Origin: Deltaproteobacteria bacterium
Lineage (GTDB): Bacteria > Myxococcota_C > UBA6777
NCBI GenBank assembly: GCA_002731275.1
Contig: PCBK01000011.1
Coordinates: 1-64,000 of the forward strand
Length of the DNA stretch: 64,000 nucleotides
Direction of reading: 5' to 3'
Shown: piece after piece, positions 35,451 through 44,983 of the stretch
How the letters are laid out: every line of letters starts with the position of its first letter
How positions within the stretch are numbered: position 1 is the stretch's first letter
Notes under the pieces: generated by a model
Seen by the model: the letters and a program-made list of their open reading frames with translations, nothing else
Databases searched by the model: none
Told to the model about the DNA's origin: nothing
Translations under genes and position numbers: made by a program

Positions 35451-36905
35451 TCAAAATTTCATACGTGCACGCAGGTACACTTGGGCGAGATCTTGAAACA
35501 GCGCCAGCGTCGTTGACGTCGTCCCGCGAGCGTAAATACCACCGAGGATAATCGACGCCGAATCGATAGGCTTGATCTGGATCTCAGGGTTGAGGAGCCC
35601 TGCAAAACCCATCTCCAGTCCGTCCTTATTCGGTCCGGAGTCCTTTGTCGCGTCGATCTCCCCCATCGCCGTCAATTGCACCATCAAGCGCCCCCGCAGG
35701 AAACTCTTTCGAAAGGTCACAAAAGCGAAGTGATGGAGTTCATCGACGTTTTGTTGATTGAAGAAACCGTACATGTACTGCACGATAAAGTAATACCCAC
35801 CAGGGAAGGTATAGTCGAGCCCGACAGTTGCCTTGAGATAGGGTTCATTCTTCATCACAGTGGTCTTGGGGATCACATCCCCAGTGAGTGGGTTTTTCTC
35901 CATCTTTTCGCCGTTTTGATAGAGCACGAGGTTGATCTCTTTGGTGGGGATGGTCAGGGCAAACTCTCCCCACACACCGATCCCAACGCCAGGGATCGAG
36001 GTCGAAAAGTCCAGCCCCAAGACATGCACACGGGGATAGATCAACGTCACGTTCGCGATGGCTTTCTTTTCGGACAGACGGATATCCGTGTCGACAGTCT
36101 CCTGGACAGGGAACAGCACATATCCATTAAAGTAACTCGCGGAGAGATTGACACCGCTGAATGTAAAGGCGGCTTTCGCGCCAAATTGCGCGTTCTCGAT
36201 CCGGGTGTCGATACGTTGAATACGCTCTACACTGGAGATATCCAGATTGAGAAAGTCCGGCACTTCGACAGGTGACTCGATCGCGATGGCGTCCTTAAAC
36301 AGACGAAATGGCACGACAGAGGGGACGTGAAAAGGGACCGCCGCGAGCGTCAGCTTGAAGAACTCTTCGGGGGTATAAAAGGACGCAGTGATCGCAGGGA
36401 CAGGTAAACGCTCCGTAAAGTCGAGGGGGTTCTCAAGGTTGTACGGGTTGAGATTGTCCGTCGGGTTGAAAGCCGTCGCTGTCCCCCACGCGATCCGTTG
36501 CTGGCCAATGCGTAAATCCATGAAGCCAAACAGCTCATTGAAGTTCATCACCATCTCATAGAGCCTCACACTCACAGGGAATTGCTGTTCGTATAGCTCC
36601 AGATCCGTCGCATTGGTAGCCGAAGAGAAGTTGATGTTTCGCAATTGGACACGTGCTTTGGCCGAGAATTGATGGTTAAACAAAGCACGGACATTCATAA
36701 ACAGACTGTTGCTGTTACGGAAGTCAAAGAAGCGTCCGAGGTTTGAGGTGTTCGTCGGTGCCCCCGCAGCAGGTGGAACCATCCCCAAAAACAAGTTGCT
36801 CTCCATCTGCCCACCAAAGCGTAGACGTACGGCGTCGGCTTGTACAGGCTGAAGACACAAGATCCCCCACAACGACAAACAAAAGATCCTGGTGAACGTT
36901 TTCAA
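35451..36905 (-). CDS. Outer-membrane beta-barrel protein, DUF1302-like
   Basis: 484 residues. I chose TTG 36905, seven bases after GGAGG, because it gives the signal peptide (IFCLSLWGILCLQPVQA); the upstream frame has no site. The mature protein has alternating strands of a barrel (RVQLRNINFSSA, LRIGQQRIAWGTATAFNP) and ends YLRARMKF with a terminal Phe. The phrase RIGQQRIAWGT..NPTDNLNP is typical of DUF1302-like porins that accompany RND/MMPL transporters and LolA-like lipoprotein-sorting proteins. Both partners are encoded upstream on this strand, which supports a shared export or lipid-related role. Confidence 0.78.
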   Translation of the reverse strand: MKTFTRIFCLSLWGILCLQPVQADAVRLRFGGQMESNLFLGMVPPAAGAPTNTSNLGRFFDFRNSNSLFMNVRALFNHQFSAKARVQLRNINFSSATNATDLELYEQQFPVSVRLYEMVMNFNELFGFMDLRIGQQRIAWGTATAFNPTDNLNPYNLENPLDFTERLPVPAITASFYTPEEFFKLTLAAVPFHVPSVVPFRLFKDAIAIESPVEVPDFLNLDISSVERIQRIDTRIENAQFGAKAAFTFSGVNLSASYFNGYVLFPVQETVDTDIRLSEKKAIANVTLIYPRVHVLGLDFSTSIPGVGIGVWGEFALTIPTKEINLVLYQNGEKMEKNPLTGDVIPKTTVMKNEPYLKATVGLDYTFPGGYYFIVQYMYGFFNQQNVDELHHFAFVTFRKSFLRGRLMVQLTAMGEIDATKDSGPNKDGLEMGFAGLLNPEIQIKPIDSASIILGGIYARGTTSTTLALFQDLAQVYLRARMKF

Positions 36906-37098
36906 GATACATCCTCCGGCCTCGACGAGGCACTTGATACGCCATCGCCCCACGCAGACATCACATAACGACAACAGTGAAGGATTGGGGACGGCCCGGT
37001 GTGGGTCTATGGCAGGAAAGTCAGAACATACAAAGCACGGCGCCTTCGTACCTTTGTGGTCATCAGAAGAGAGTACATGTGCAAACAACCGACAAGCT

Positions 37099-37893
37099 CT
37101 ACAGCTCAAGCTCACGCTTGAGATAGCGACGTGTAAACATACGCTTTGAGATCCCTGTGTCCATCTGGACTTTGCGCAGCAACACGATGGTTTTGTGTTG
37201 TGTTTTCATATCCTGGTAGATGGTACGTGCGGGGATCGCGTAACCTTTTGTGCGCTTGAAGAGCGTGCGCCGCACTCGCTTGTAGCAAGTTCCTTTGCTG
37301 TCGAGGTAATCGACACGCTGGAGCAGCTTGTCTTTCTTGTCGATGAACAATTGCAGCTTGTGATAGGAGGCTTTCTTTTTGGGCGTGATGGTGAGTCGAT
37401 AGAGTGTACCGACGACATGTCCGGCCTCAATCGTATGGGAGGCCGAGTAGAGCGTCGACCCCATATCGTCAAAAGACAGGTCGCTGCCCATAAAGGGTTG
37501 GTTCTTGACGTGTGCAGCGATGCGACGAGTGCGGTGTAAACGAGGGATATAGAGGTGGACATCGGCGCCTTTGATCAGGACCGTGATCCCGGCTTCACTC
37601 GCGGGCTTTTTAAACTGAATTAGACGACGGTCGACAGAGCGCTGAAAGAAGATCGCCTCTCGCATACGTTTCTCACCAGCCTTGTTCACGAGGATGATAC
37701 GCATCTGGGCTTTCATATCCTTCCCTTGTGATTCATTCTTATCGATCTGCTTGAGCAGTGGTGCCCACTTGGTCTTCTCAAGGGGTTTCACTTCTTTTTT
37801 TGCGGCCTTCTTCTCGGCCGAAGCGCTCTGCGCACATGCAAACATCAAAAAGCAACTGGAAACAAAGATCTTCACAAAGGACAGGTTTGTCAT
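37099..37893 (-). CDS. Outer-membrane lipoprotein-sorting (LolA-like) periplasmic protein
   Basis: 264 residues. ATG 37893 follows GGAG by five and gives a signal peptide (VKIFVSSCFLMFACAQSASA-E). A Lys-rich segment follows. The domain fits the LolA-like family of proteins near MMPL transporters: RRLIQFKKPASEAGITVLI, DVHLYIPRLHRTRRI, MGSDLSFDDM, then YDxDxK-type strands and KGYAIPARTIYQDMKT. Such proteins are thought to carry lipid or lipoprotein cargo across the periplasm. It lies between the MMPL transporter and the barrel gene, separated from the transporter by 233 bases. Confidence 0.82.
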   Translation of the reverse strand: MTNLSFVKIFVSSCFLMFACAQSASAEKKAAKKEVKPLEKTKWAPLLKQIDKNESQGKDMKAQMRIILVNKAGEKRMREAIFFQRSVDRRLIQFKKPASEAGITVLIKGADVHLYIPRLHRTRRIAAHVKNQPFMGSDLSFDDMGSTLYSASHTIEAGHVVGTLYRLTITPKKKASYHKLQLFIDKKDKLLQRVDYLDSKGTCYKRVRRTLFKRTKGYAIPARTIYQDMKTQHKTIVLLRKVQMDTGISKRMFTRRYLKRELEL

Positions 37894-38126
37894 AATCGCT
37901 CCAAATGATAAGTCCGACTTTCCCAGAGGTTGAGAGAGACGGAGCAAGGATTTCGTTCAAAAAGGCCATGACCAGAGAATAAAGAACCTCCACAAGGCCC
38001 ACTGTGCATACCACAGTTCAGGACACAAGACCAGAGCACTGAAAGGTCTTCTAAGCTTTTTTGCCTCCGACAGCCTTAAGTACAACGTCAGCAACGCCTC
38101 GCGTCTTTGGGTTGACACCAGTACGT

Positions 38127-40925
38127 TTACGCAGTCTCACGCTTTTCAGCGAAGAAGATGAACAACGCGACCCAAAAGAGCACACTCCCCATCCCAAACA
38201 CAAACCCGATATGACGCAACATTGGGATCGAAGCAAAGAACAGTGGGCACACCAAAAAAATCACGGAGAGCACGCGACGAGACAATCCCCACCACATCCC
38301 CTCCGAACATGTCTCTTGTGAGAGCAGAAGAAAAAACGGGAAGGCGAAGAACGCAAACATCCACAACACCAGCAACGAAAGGGGCCAGTCAAAGGGGATA
38401 TTCATCCAACTCATCACGCCGAGCAACGACGCCACCGCAAAGAGGCCCATCAGCGTCCCCAAAAAAGCCACCGACGGCTTCTTGACCAACCACCCACCGA
38501 CGACAAACAACCCGATCCAGATCAAAAAGCCAATCGACACAAAGTACGGCCATACCCGCCGATGCAACGCCTCAAAGAGCGAGTGCAAGCCGACCTGCTC
38601 GATCCGCAATTTGTGTGGTCCCTTCCCGACCTCGATCCAATGTGGATTAAACACCTCAGACAGGTGTCCACCTAATTCTCTCAGATCCAGTGTGTGGGAG
38701 GTACCTTTTTGATTGTCTCGCCAGACAAATGTTTTTTGGCGAGAAGACACTATTCGTTTTGAAGACAACAACACCTGCAAGCATTTCCCCTGCAATCTAT
38801 CCCTCACCACACCGCGATACAAACGCCTGAACAGCGCATCGAGAGACTTGAGCGCGTACTTCATCCCTTCTTTGTCACTCGCGGCCTTGCTCCCCTTGAG
38901 CGCCTCCAACAAAGCACGCTGGATCGCCTCTTTGGCGAGCGGCGTACCAGAAGCGTCGAGCGCGAGCAGCGCCCTCGTCGCCTTTTTCTGTTCGGGTGCT
39001 GTCAACTCAAGGTCGAAGTCTTCGGACGCAACAAACGCCTTCAAAGGCTCCACGAGTGTTTTGCCGATCCGCACAGGAGGGGATTTTTTCAAACGCAAGC
39101 GCAAGAGTTGTGTGAGGAGCGTCTGTAGTTTTGCTTCTTGTGCCTTGGAGAGCTGCCTTTTTGTCGAAAGTCTCCACCAGTCGCGTAAACCGTCGACAAT
39201 CCAATGGACACGCCACCTGACGAGCGCCTGCCTCTTTGCAGCAGAGAGTTTGCGCATGTCGACCTTATGGTAGCGCGTAGGCATCGAGCGAATATACTCG
39301 TTCACTCTCTTTGAAAAGGTCTCGTTGTAAGCGGTCGATGAGAGCGAGATACGCGCCTGGATGATCCCATCACGAACGTTGTTTCTGATCAGGGACTTCA
39401 AGATCGCCTGCCCGTCGACCATCATAAAGAGTGAGACGATCAACTGCCGTTCATCGCCGATACGAGGTAAGGAGCCGAACAGGTAGTGAAGTCGCAACAT
39501 AATGTGTGCGAGGGATTGTGGGTGGGAGATGCGCTTTTCGAGTTTGAGCTTTTGAGTGAGACGGGCCATGACCTTGAGCCAGACAGGGTCTTTGAGATCA
39601 CCGCGAAAGCGGATGAAAAAAGGCTGGCTTCCACCGAGGTGGCGGACTTGTAGTTGACCACCGAGATACAATGGGGTTTGTCTGGGAAAGAAGTCGTGCA
39701 GCTCACGTCCAGGTGAGAGTGTAAACAGTCCCGTCAAACAGACCATCATCAAAATAGAGAGGATGAGCCGCCCCTTGGTTCCGAGGAGAAAGATGCGCCT
39801 CTCTGGCGTGTCTTTCAGTGTTCCGAGAGAAGAGGTGGAGGACATCCCCGGCAACAACAAGACCGCACCGAGCAACGCCACGAGCAGCATGGTCAATGCG
39901 AGTCCAACGCCAAGACGCTGTAGAACGGGGAAGTCGAGAAACGCCATTCCACCGAGACTGAGAGAGACGACAAGACAGGCAGCTCCCCACGCACGTAGAT
40001 AAACACGTCCACTTTCACCGACAAAGGAGACTCTTCCTCTCGTCCCTTTCGCGAGAAAACTCCCCCACCACGTCGAGGCGCAGAAGGCGAATAGTGGCAA
40101 GAACAGGAACTCGTCAGACCACCCTCCAAACAGCCAGATGCAGAGGATCATACCCGAAAGTCCCCCGACCGCAGCGAGGGCAACACTCCACATAACAGAG
40201 TCAAAGGAGCGCCAAAGACCGACCCAGACAAAGAGCAAAAACAAGATCCCCCACCCACCGATACGTCCAAGTTCACCGAGCATCTCGAAGGGTAGCATCG
40301 TCTGCACAGTGGGCAACCCATCCGCAAAGAAGGTCAGCTTTGTGTACTTCTTTCGAAGCGCATCAAAATGCTCCATGATCGCGTTGACCATTTTACCGGG
40401 TGTCTTGGAGTCCTTGAGCAGACAGACAAACAACGCGATACGACCATCAGGAGAAAATACGCCTCCCTTCATCAGCGGATCACGGAGCATTCTCTCACGT
40501 AGAGCTTGCTGTGCCTGTTTGGAGAAGTGAACGAGATCATTGGGAATGGACAGACTGACATCGAGCTTCTTGCCTTTTCGCTGGATCGACGGGACTCCCG
40601 CGAGGCTGACGACACCGACGACCCCTTTGGTCTCCAGAAGCCTTTGTGTGAGGCTCTTGTTAGCCCCTAACCATCGAGGGTAGAAGATGTCTTCTCCTTC
40701 AGGGACACGAAATCCCAACACGACGAGCCGCCCCAATCCAAAATCACGACTCAGCGTCGAAAATGCGTTGACTTGTTGTGCGAGCTTTTGAGGAAGCCAA
40801 TGCGTCAACCCACTAGCCTGTCGCTTGGGAGACCATATCCATAACCCCAATCCCATCAAACACGCCAGACACATCAACCACACCCACTGCGGAATACGTA
40901 GACTCATCTTTCGCTTTTTTTTCAA
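38127..40925 (-). CDS. RND/MMPL superfamily transporter
   Basis: About 932 residues. TTG 40925 has GGAG at seven bases and gives MKKKRKM followed by a signal-anchor; ATG 40907 is the alternative. The layout is the MMPL type: one N-terminal membrane segment, a large extracytoplasmic loop (about 40-215), five or six segments (about 220-400), a second loop (about 410-760) and five or six more segments (about 770-930). Conserved intramembrane acidic residues are not easy to place by eye, so proton coupling is inferred. Family members export lipids, siderophores or surface polymers. With the LolA-like and barrel proteins this forms an apparent envelope export set. Confidence 0.85.
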   Translation of the reverse strand: MKKKRKMSLRIPQWVWLMCLACLMGLGLWIWSPKRQASGLTHWLPQKLAQQVNAFSTLSRDFGLGRLVVLGFRVPEGEDIFYPRWLGANKSLTQRLLETKGVVGVVSLAGVPSIQRKGKKLDVSLSIPNDLVHFSKQAQQALRERMLRDPLMKGGVFSPDGRIALFVCLLKDSKTPGKMVNAIMEHFDALRKKYTKLTFFADGLPTVQTMLPFEMLGELGRIGGWGILFLLFVWVGLWRSFDSVMWSVALAAVGGLSGMILCIWLFGGWSDEFLFLPLFAFCASTWWGSFLAKGTRGRVSFVGESGRVYLRAWGAACLVVSLSLGGMAFLDFPVLQRLGVGLALTMLLVALLGAVLLLPGMSSTSSLGTLKDTPERRIFLLGTKGRLILSILMMVCLTGLFTLSPGRELHDFFPRQTPLYLGGQLQVRHLGGSQPFFIRFRGDLKDPVWLKVMARLTQKLKLEKRISHPQSLAHIMLRLHYLFGSLPRIGDERQLIVSLFMMVDGQAILKSLIRNNVRDGIIQARISLSSTAYNETFSKRVNEYIRSMPTRYHKVDMRKLSAAKRQALVRWRVHWIVDGLRDWWRLSTKRQLSKAQEAKLQTLLTQLLRLRLKKSPPVRIGKTLVEPLKAFVASEDFDLELTAPEQKKATRALLALDASGTPLAKEAIQRALLEALKGSKAASDKEGMKYALKSLDALFRRLYRGVVRDRLQGKCLQVLLSSKRIVSSRQKTFVWRDNQKGTSHTLDLRELGGHLSEVFNPHWIEVGKGPHKLRIEQVGLHSLFEALHRRVWPYFVSIGFLIWIGLFVVGGWLVKKPSVAFLGTLMGLFAVASLLGVMSWMNIPFDWPLSLLVLWMFAFFAFPFFLLLSQETCSEGMWWGLSRRVLSVIFLVCPLFFASIPMLRHIGFVFGMGSVLFWVALFIFFAEKRETA

Positions 40926-41034
40926 CGAAGCTCTCCACCTTCTCGACACAAAAAATTAAACGCGTGATACGTTATGACCAACATCAGATGTACACTTGTA
41001 CACCTTTGCAACTCAAATACAAAGGAGTTGAGCG

Positions 41035-41622
41035 ATGTTTGAAGGTGCCATTTGCCACTCTCTCGACGACAATCACGTCTTTTGGCAAGGTCAGATTCCC
41101 GACACACTTGATGTCGATGATGCGCAGTTTGAAGCCCTATGGGCGTTGCATCCAGAGACCTTCCACGAGATCAAAATGCACGGAAAACTCATCAAAACAC
41201 CTCGATGGCAACAAGCCTACGGGATGGACTACCAATATACAGGGCGTGTTAACAAAGCCCTCACCATCCCACCTTTACTCGCGCCCTACCTCACATGGAT
41301 GCAGGACAATATCCACCCCTCTCTCAACGGCATCCTGCTCAATTGGTACGACGCCAAACAAAAGCACTACATCGGCAAACACAGAGACAGCACCAAAAAC
41401 ATGGTCCCTGGAACCCCCATCACCACGTTGTCCTTCGGTGAGAGTCGCGTCTTTCGATTACGCCCCTGGCGACAAAAAGGATTTCAAGACTTTCAAGCAG
41501 AGCACGGCACTGTCTTCGTCATGCCCTACGAAACCAATCTCGCCTGGACACATGAAGTCCCCCACAACAAACAATGCACTGACAGACGTATCTCGATCAC
41601 CTTCAGGGCCTTTGAAAAATGA
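41035..41622 (+). CDS. AlkB-like 2-oxoglutarate/Fe(II) dioxygenase
   Basis: 195 residues, cytoplasmic. Iron ligands are visible: H-x-D in IGKHRDSTKNMVPG (about 121-123) and the distal His in WTHEVPH, followed by the 2-oxoglutarate Arg in RRISITFR. NWYDAKQKHYIGKHRD is typical of AlkB proteins, which repair alkylated bases in DNA or RNA. The upstream half carries TPRWQQAYGMDY, the nucleotide-lid part of the family. ATG 41035 sits after AAGGAGTTGAGCG. It is a standalone gene after the divergent MMPL promoter region. Confidence 0.9.
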   Translation: MFEGAICHSLDDNHVFWQGQIPDTLDVDDAQFEALWALHPETFHEIKMHGKLIKTPRWQQAYGMDYQYTGRVNKALTIPPLLAPYLTWMQDNIHPSLNGILLNWYDAKQKHYIGKHRDSTKNMVPGTPITTLSFGESRVFRLRPWRQKGFQDFQAEHGTVFVMPYETNLAWTHEVPHNKQCTDRRISITFRAFEK

Positions 41623-41835
41623 ACGCCCACTCACAGCCTGAAGAAAAAGCTTTTTACGAGTAAACCAAAGCACTTACAAAGTAGACAATATCGAACATTT
41701 GCCAAACAGCAAAACGCTGCTTAGGTTTCAAACACCTATACGAAGATGTTTGATTGTGTTATGTTTGTAACAAATGCAATGATGAAAAGTAGAATAGAGA
41801 CAAAGCTTCCTGTGTTGCAAAACGGACCTACGCCC

Positions 41836-41994
41836 CAGGCCGAGGGTGAAACAAGCTCCAAAGCCTGACGTGATGCACCACATCGCTCTATCGCTCGGGT
41901 GTCCTCACGTCTCCCCTCATGTGACACAGATAGACTTCGCGCCAAACGCCGAAGGAAGCGAGAAGAACATATCATAGGCATCGTGAAGAAGCCT
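41836..41994 (+). promoter_or_regulatory. Possible structured leader before the CheA-like gene
   Basis: The 389-base stretch 41623-42011 has no gene. By eye it holds CAGGC/GCCTG (41836-41867), a perfect GACGTGA/TCACGTC stem (41867-41873 with 41905-41911), CTTCG/CGAAG (41935-41954) and AGGC/GCCT (41976-41994). No known riboswitch consensus was recognised. The stems are short and partly alternative, so support is weak. Confidence 0.25.
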
Positions 41995-42011
41995 AGAAAG
42001 TGAAGCCGAAC

Positions 42012-43901
42012 ATGCTCAATGAAGTAAAATTAACAGCCCCTTGGCTCAGTCGATTAAGCAGCGACCCACAGACATTCTCCGAAGAGGAGTGGAACACACT
42101 CTACCAAGAAGCCCTCGATACTCTCGACTACATCGAAAAGAAACTCATCCACTGGGAGACCAACCCAAAAGAGACCAAGTTTATCAGGCGCATCCACAGC
42201 GCGCTCACTCGGATCTACGAAATTGGTTGGTTGCTCAGGTTACGACCGGGCCTCGATCTACTTCAAAAAATGAGCGCGCTGCTCGAATATTCACGCAAAG
42301 ACTATCTCGCCCTCACCCCCTCCGACATCTCGCGCTTCTTCTCCTGTGTTGAGCTGCTGGAAAACTTGTTCACTTTGCGCAAAGAACAAAAAGAAGCCAC
42401 AACCCTGCAGCTTCCACAGTGGATCGAACAACACCTGCACAATTACTTGGAGTGGCTTCACACACATCTCAAACACATCGAAGTCAACCAACAAACACCT
42501 CTACCAAACAATAACCAACACCTCGGAGAATTGCTGATCGCCAACGGTTCCATCTCTCGCTCTGAGCTAGAGTTGGCCGTCGCACAACACACACAGTTCG
42601 CGACCAACCAGACGACGCTCGATCAATATCTCGTCGAGACAGGTGCTGTCTCTCCCCAAAAGATTCAACAAACACTCGATCTTCAAGAGCGCATCAAGCC
42701 CAAAGAGGTCGCAGCGGTCTCCATTGATAGCAAAGATTTGATCGAACTCAAAAGCATCAGCGGTGATCTAAAAGCCACCCTCACGCAGCTACAAAAAGCA
42801 TATGATCAGCTCGACGCTCACTCCCCCCTCCAGACTCACTTGAAACAACATCTCGACGCCCTCAGCGAAGCGCTCGACACCAAGATCAACTCCTTCTCAG
42901 GGCGGCCGGCGCCCTGGCTATTTGGTCGAATCAACCGCATGACCGAGGAGTTTTCCAGACGCTTTGACAAACAGGTCGAGTTAAAGCTGGACACAAACAT
43001 CGAGTATATCGAAAAAAAACACGCAGATGTCCTCAACGACATCGTCGTCCAGTTGTTGAAAAATGCCATCGAGCACGGGATCGAATCAGCGCAAGAACGC
43101 AATGACTCACAAAAACCAATCCCCTCAACACTTCATGTCCACGTCCACCACGAAGAGTCCAACCTCGTCTTTCTTATCGAAGATGACGGACGTGGCTTCG
43201 CGAAACAACAACTCCTCCAAGAAGCACAGCGTTGTGGATTGATGCAGTCCGATGAGACCCTTGATGACGAACGTATCACTGCATTGCTGTTCGAAGAGGG
43301 CTTTGCGATCAAGCGCTCAGAGACGCATCCAGGATACGGTCTCGACAAGATCGGCCGTCGCGTCCGGGAGCTCAGAGGAGCCATCCAATACCAAACTCCT
43401 CATCACGGTGGTGCACGCTTCATTCTGACACTTCCGCTCCCTCCCTCTTATATTCACGGCATGATCGTCCAGCGCCAAGAGCAACTCTATCTGCTCCCCA
43501 CAAGCATCTTGCAGGACATCCTTATCGCCAACGAAGCCGATGTCCACTACCTCCCCAACGGAGAAAGTCGGCTGCTGTGGAATGGACACCAAAGTATCCC
43601 GACCAAAACACTTCGATGCCAAAAAAGCTACTCCAATGACACCTTCCTCTCTCTCACTCACAACACCCCGACAGAGACCGAAGGATTCTATATCATCGTC
43701 AAAGGAGAAGGCCCCCCCATCGCCCTCTTTGTCGAGCAAATCCACGAAGTCTCGATGCTGGAGATTGAGTTCATCGGTTCGAGCTACATGCGCGATCCGT
43801 TGATCGCAGGTGGAGGGTTTACCAAAGACAAAGACGGACATGAACAGCCCGTCTGGCTGCTCGACACAGCGAGATTACACGCCCCTCACACACAAGCCTG
43901 A
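42012..43901 (+). CDS. CheA-like hybrid histidine kinase with CheW-like tail
   Basis: About 629 residues. ATG 42012 has only a weak GAAG site; GTG 42000 is the other option. N-terminal P1-like helical domain (about 30-125) with the candidate phospho-His in FIRRIHSALTRI (His 62 in this numbering), lacking the Lys-Gly that usually follows. An MshEN-like pair of LGELLIANGSI and LDQYLVETGAV repeats sits at about 170-230. A dimerisation helix region and HATPase follow: N-box VVQLLKNAIEHGIESAQER, G1 EDDGRGF and G2 GYGLDKIGRRV. The last 150 residues look like a CheW domain. No receptor, CheY or CheB gene is adjacent, so it is an orphan. Confidence 0.82.
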   Translation: MLNEVKLTAPWLSRLSSDPQTFSEEEWNTLYQEALDTLDYIEKKLIHWETNPKETKFIRRIHSALTRIYEIGWLLRLRPGLDLLQKMSALLEYSRKDYLALTPSDISRFFSCVELLENLFTLRKEQKEATTLQLPQWIEQHLHNYLEWLHTHLKHIEVNQQTPLPNNNQHLGELLIANGSISRSELELAVAQHTQFATNQTTLDQYLVETGAVSPQKIQQTLDLQERIKPKEVAAVSIDSKDLIELKSISGDLKATLTQLQKAYDQLDAHSPLQTHLKQHLDALSEALDTKINSFSGRPAPWLFGRINRMTEEFSRRFDKQVELKLDTNIEYIEKKHADVLNDIVVQLLKNAIEHGIESAQERNDSQKPIPSTLHVHVHHEESNLVFLIEDDGRGFAKQQLLQEAQRCGLMQSDETLDDERITALLFEEGFAIKRSETHPGYGLDKIGRRVRELRGAIQYQTPHHGGARFILTLPLPPSYIHGMIVQRQEQLYLLPTSILQDILIANEADVHYLPNGESRLLWNGHQSIPTKTLRCQKSYSNDTFLSLTHNTPTETEGFYIIVKGEGPPIALFVEQIHEVSMLEIEFIGSSYMRDPLIAGGGFTKDKDGHEQPVWLLDTARLHAPHTQA

Positions 43902-43910
43902 TTCCATCGC

Positions 43911-44816
43911 CTACTGACTGCGTCTCAACACCACGATCACGCCGACCAACAAACAGAGACCACCTACAAAAGTAGACATCCCAGGCCATTCAGCTAAAAA
44001 CAACAGCGCGAGCAACGCCGCACCGATCGGCTCCAATAAGAGGATCACTGAGACTGTATCCGCTCGAAGATACCGCAAAGACCAACTGATAGAGTTGTGC
44101 CCAACGAGCTGAGGGAGCAACGCCATCGACAAAAACAACCCCCAATCGGACCACTGAAACCCGACGAATGGCGAAGATGTCGCGAGCATCCCAATCGCCA
44201 GAACACACCACGCCCCCATAAGCTGCGCCGAAGCATAAGACCAAACATCCAGCGCCACCCGGACATTGCGACCAAACAACAAGAACCCACTCGCCGCGAA
44301 GGCACCGAGCAGCGCCAACGCGTTGCCAAGTAACGGCGCAGATTGCCCCCCACCTGTATCACCAAAGGCGACAATCGCCGCCCCCAACATCGCGAGCCCA
44401 ATCCCCAGCCAAGTCCGCCAAGCCAGACGCTCCCCCACCAACCAAGGCGACAACAATCCCACCCAGAGCGGATTGGTCGTCACAAGCAACACAGACGCCG
44501 CAACACTCGTATACGCAAGGCTCGTGATCCAGGCCCAAAAATGAACGCCCAAACAAATCCCCGATGCCAGCAATTGCCACCGCTGCGTCAAAGAGAGGTC
44601 CTTCAATGCACGCCTTCGAGCAGGAGAGAGCCACAAAGGCAACAACACCAACGCAGAAATCGTCACCCGCCAAAACGCAATGCTCAGGCTCGGTGCCTTG
44701 GTCACACGGATCAAAATGGCTGACGCGCTGATCGCCGTAATGCCCGCACACAAAACGATGAGCAAGTGCACAAAAGAGACATCCTTTACAGACGTTTTGA
44801 TAGATTGAGACTCCAA
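43911..44816 (-). CDS. EamA/DMT family transporter
   Basis: About 301 residues with ten predicted membrane segments in two EamA repeats; APSLSIAFWRVTISALVLLP and the second-repeat SWSLRYLRADTVSVILLLEPI are typical. TTG 44816, seven bases behind GGGAG, is the best start; an ATG at 44858 would add 14 residues that are not hydrophobic. Family members export amino acids or other small metabolites. The substrate cannot be told. It is transcribed away from the TPR/Sel1 gene. Confidence 0.88.
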   Translation of the reverse strand: MESQSIKTSVKDVSFVHLLIVLCAGITAISASAILIRVTKAPSLSIAFWRVTISALVLLPLWLSPARRRALKDLSLTQRWQLLASGICLGVHFWAWITSLAYTSVAASVLLVTTNPLWVGLLSPWLVGERLAWRTWLGIGLAMLGAAIVAFGDTGGGQSAPLLGNALALLGAFAASGFLLFGRNVRVALDVWSYASAQLMGAWCVLAIGMLATSSPFVGFQWSDWGLFLSMALLPQLVGHNSISWSLRYLRADTVSVILLLEPIGAALLALLFLAEWPGMSTFVGGLCLLVGVIVVLRRSQ

Positions 44817-44983
44817 ACAACTTCTCCCAAGGCAATCTTTCGGGTTGACAATCCACATGGGTGCTGTACATTCTGCGGGCATCCTGCGTCGTCCAATCGA
44901 TACGATTTACGTCGCAAGTGCCTGCTACCAATTCGACAGAGCATACGCTCCCACCCAACACACAACACGTATTGTGTCACGCG

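Noticed and set aside
41623-42011. RNase P RNA or c-di-GMP riboswitch in the CheA leader
   Set aside because: Searched for conserved cores by eye; only isolated matches such as CAAAGCC were found.
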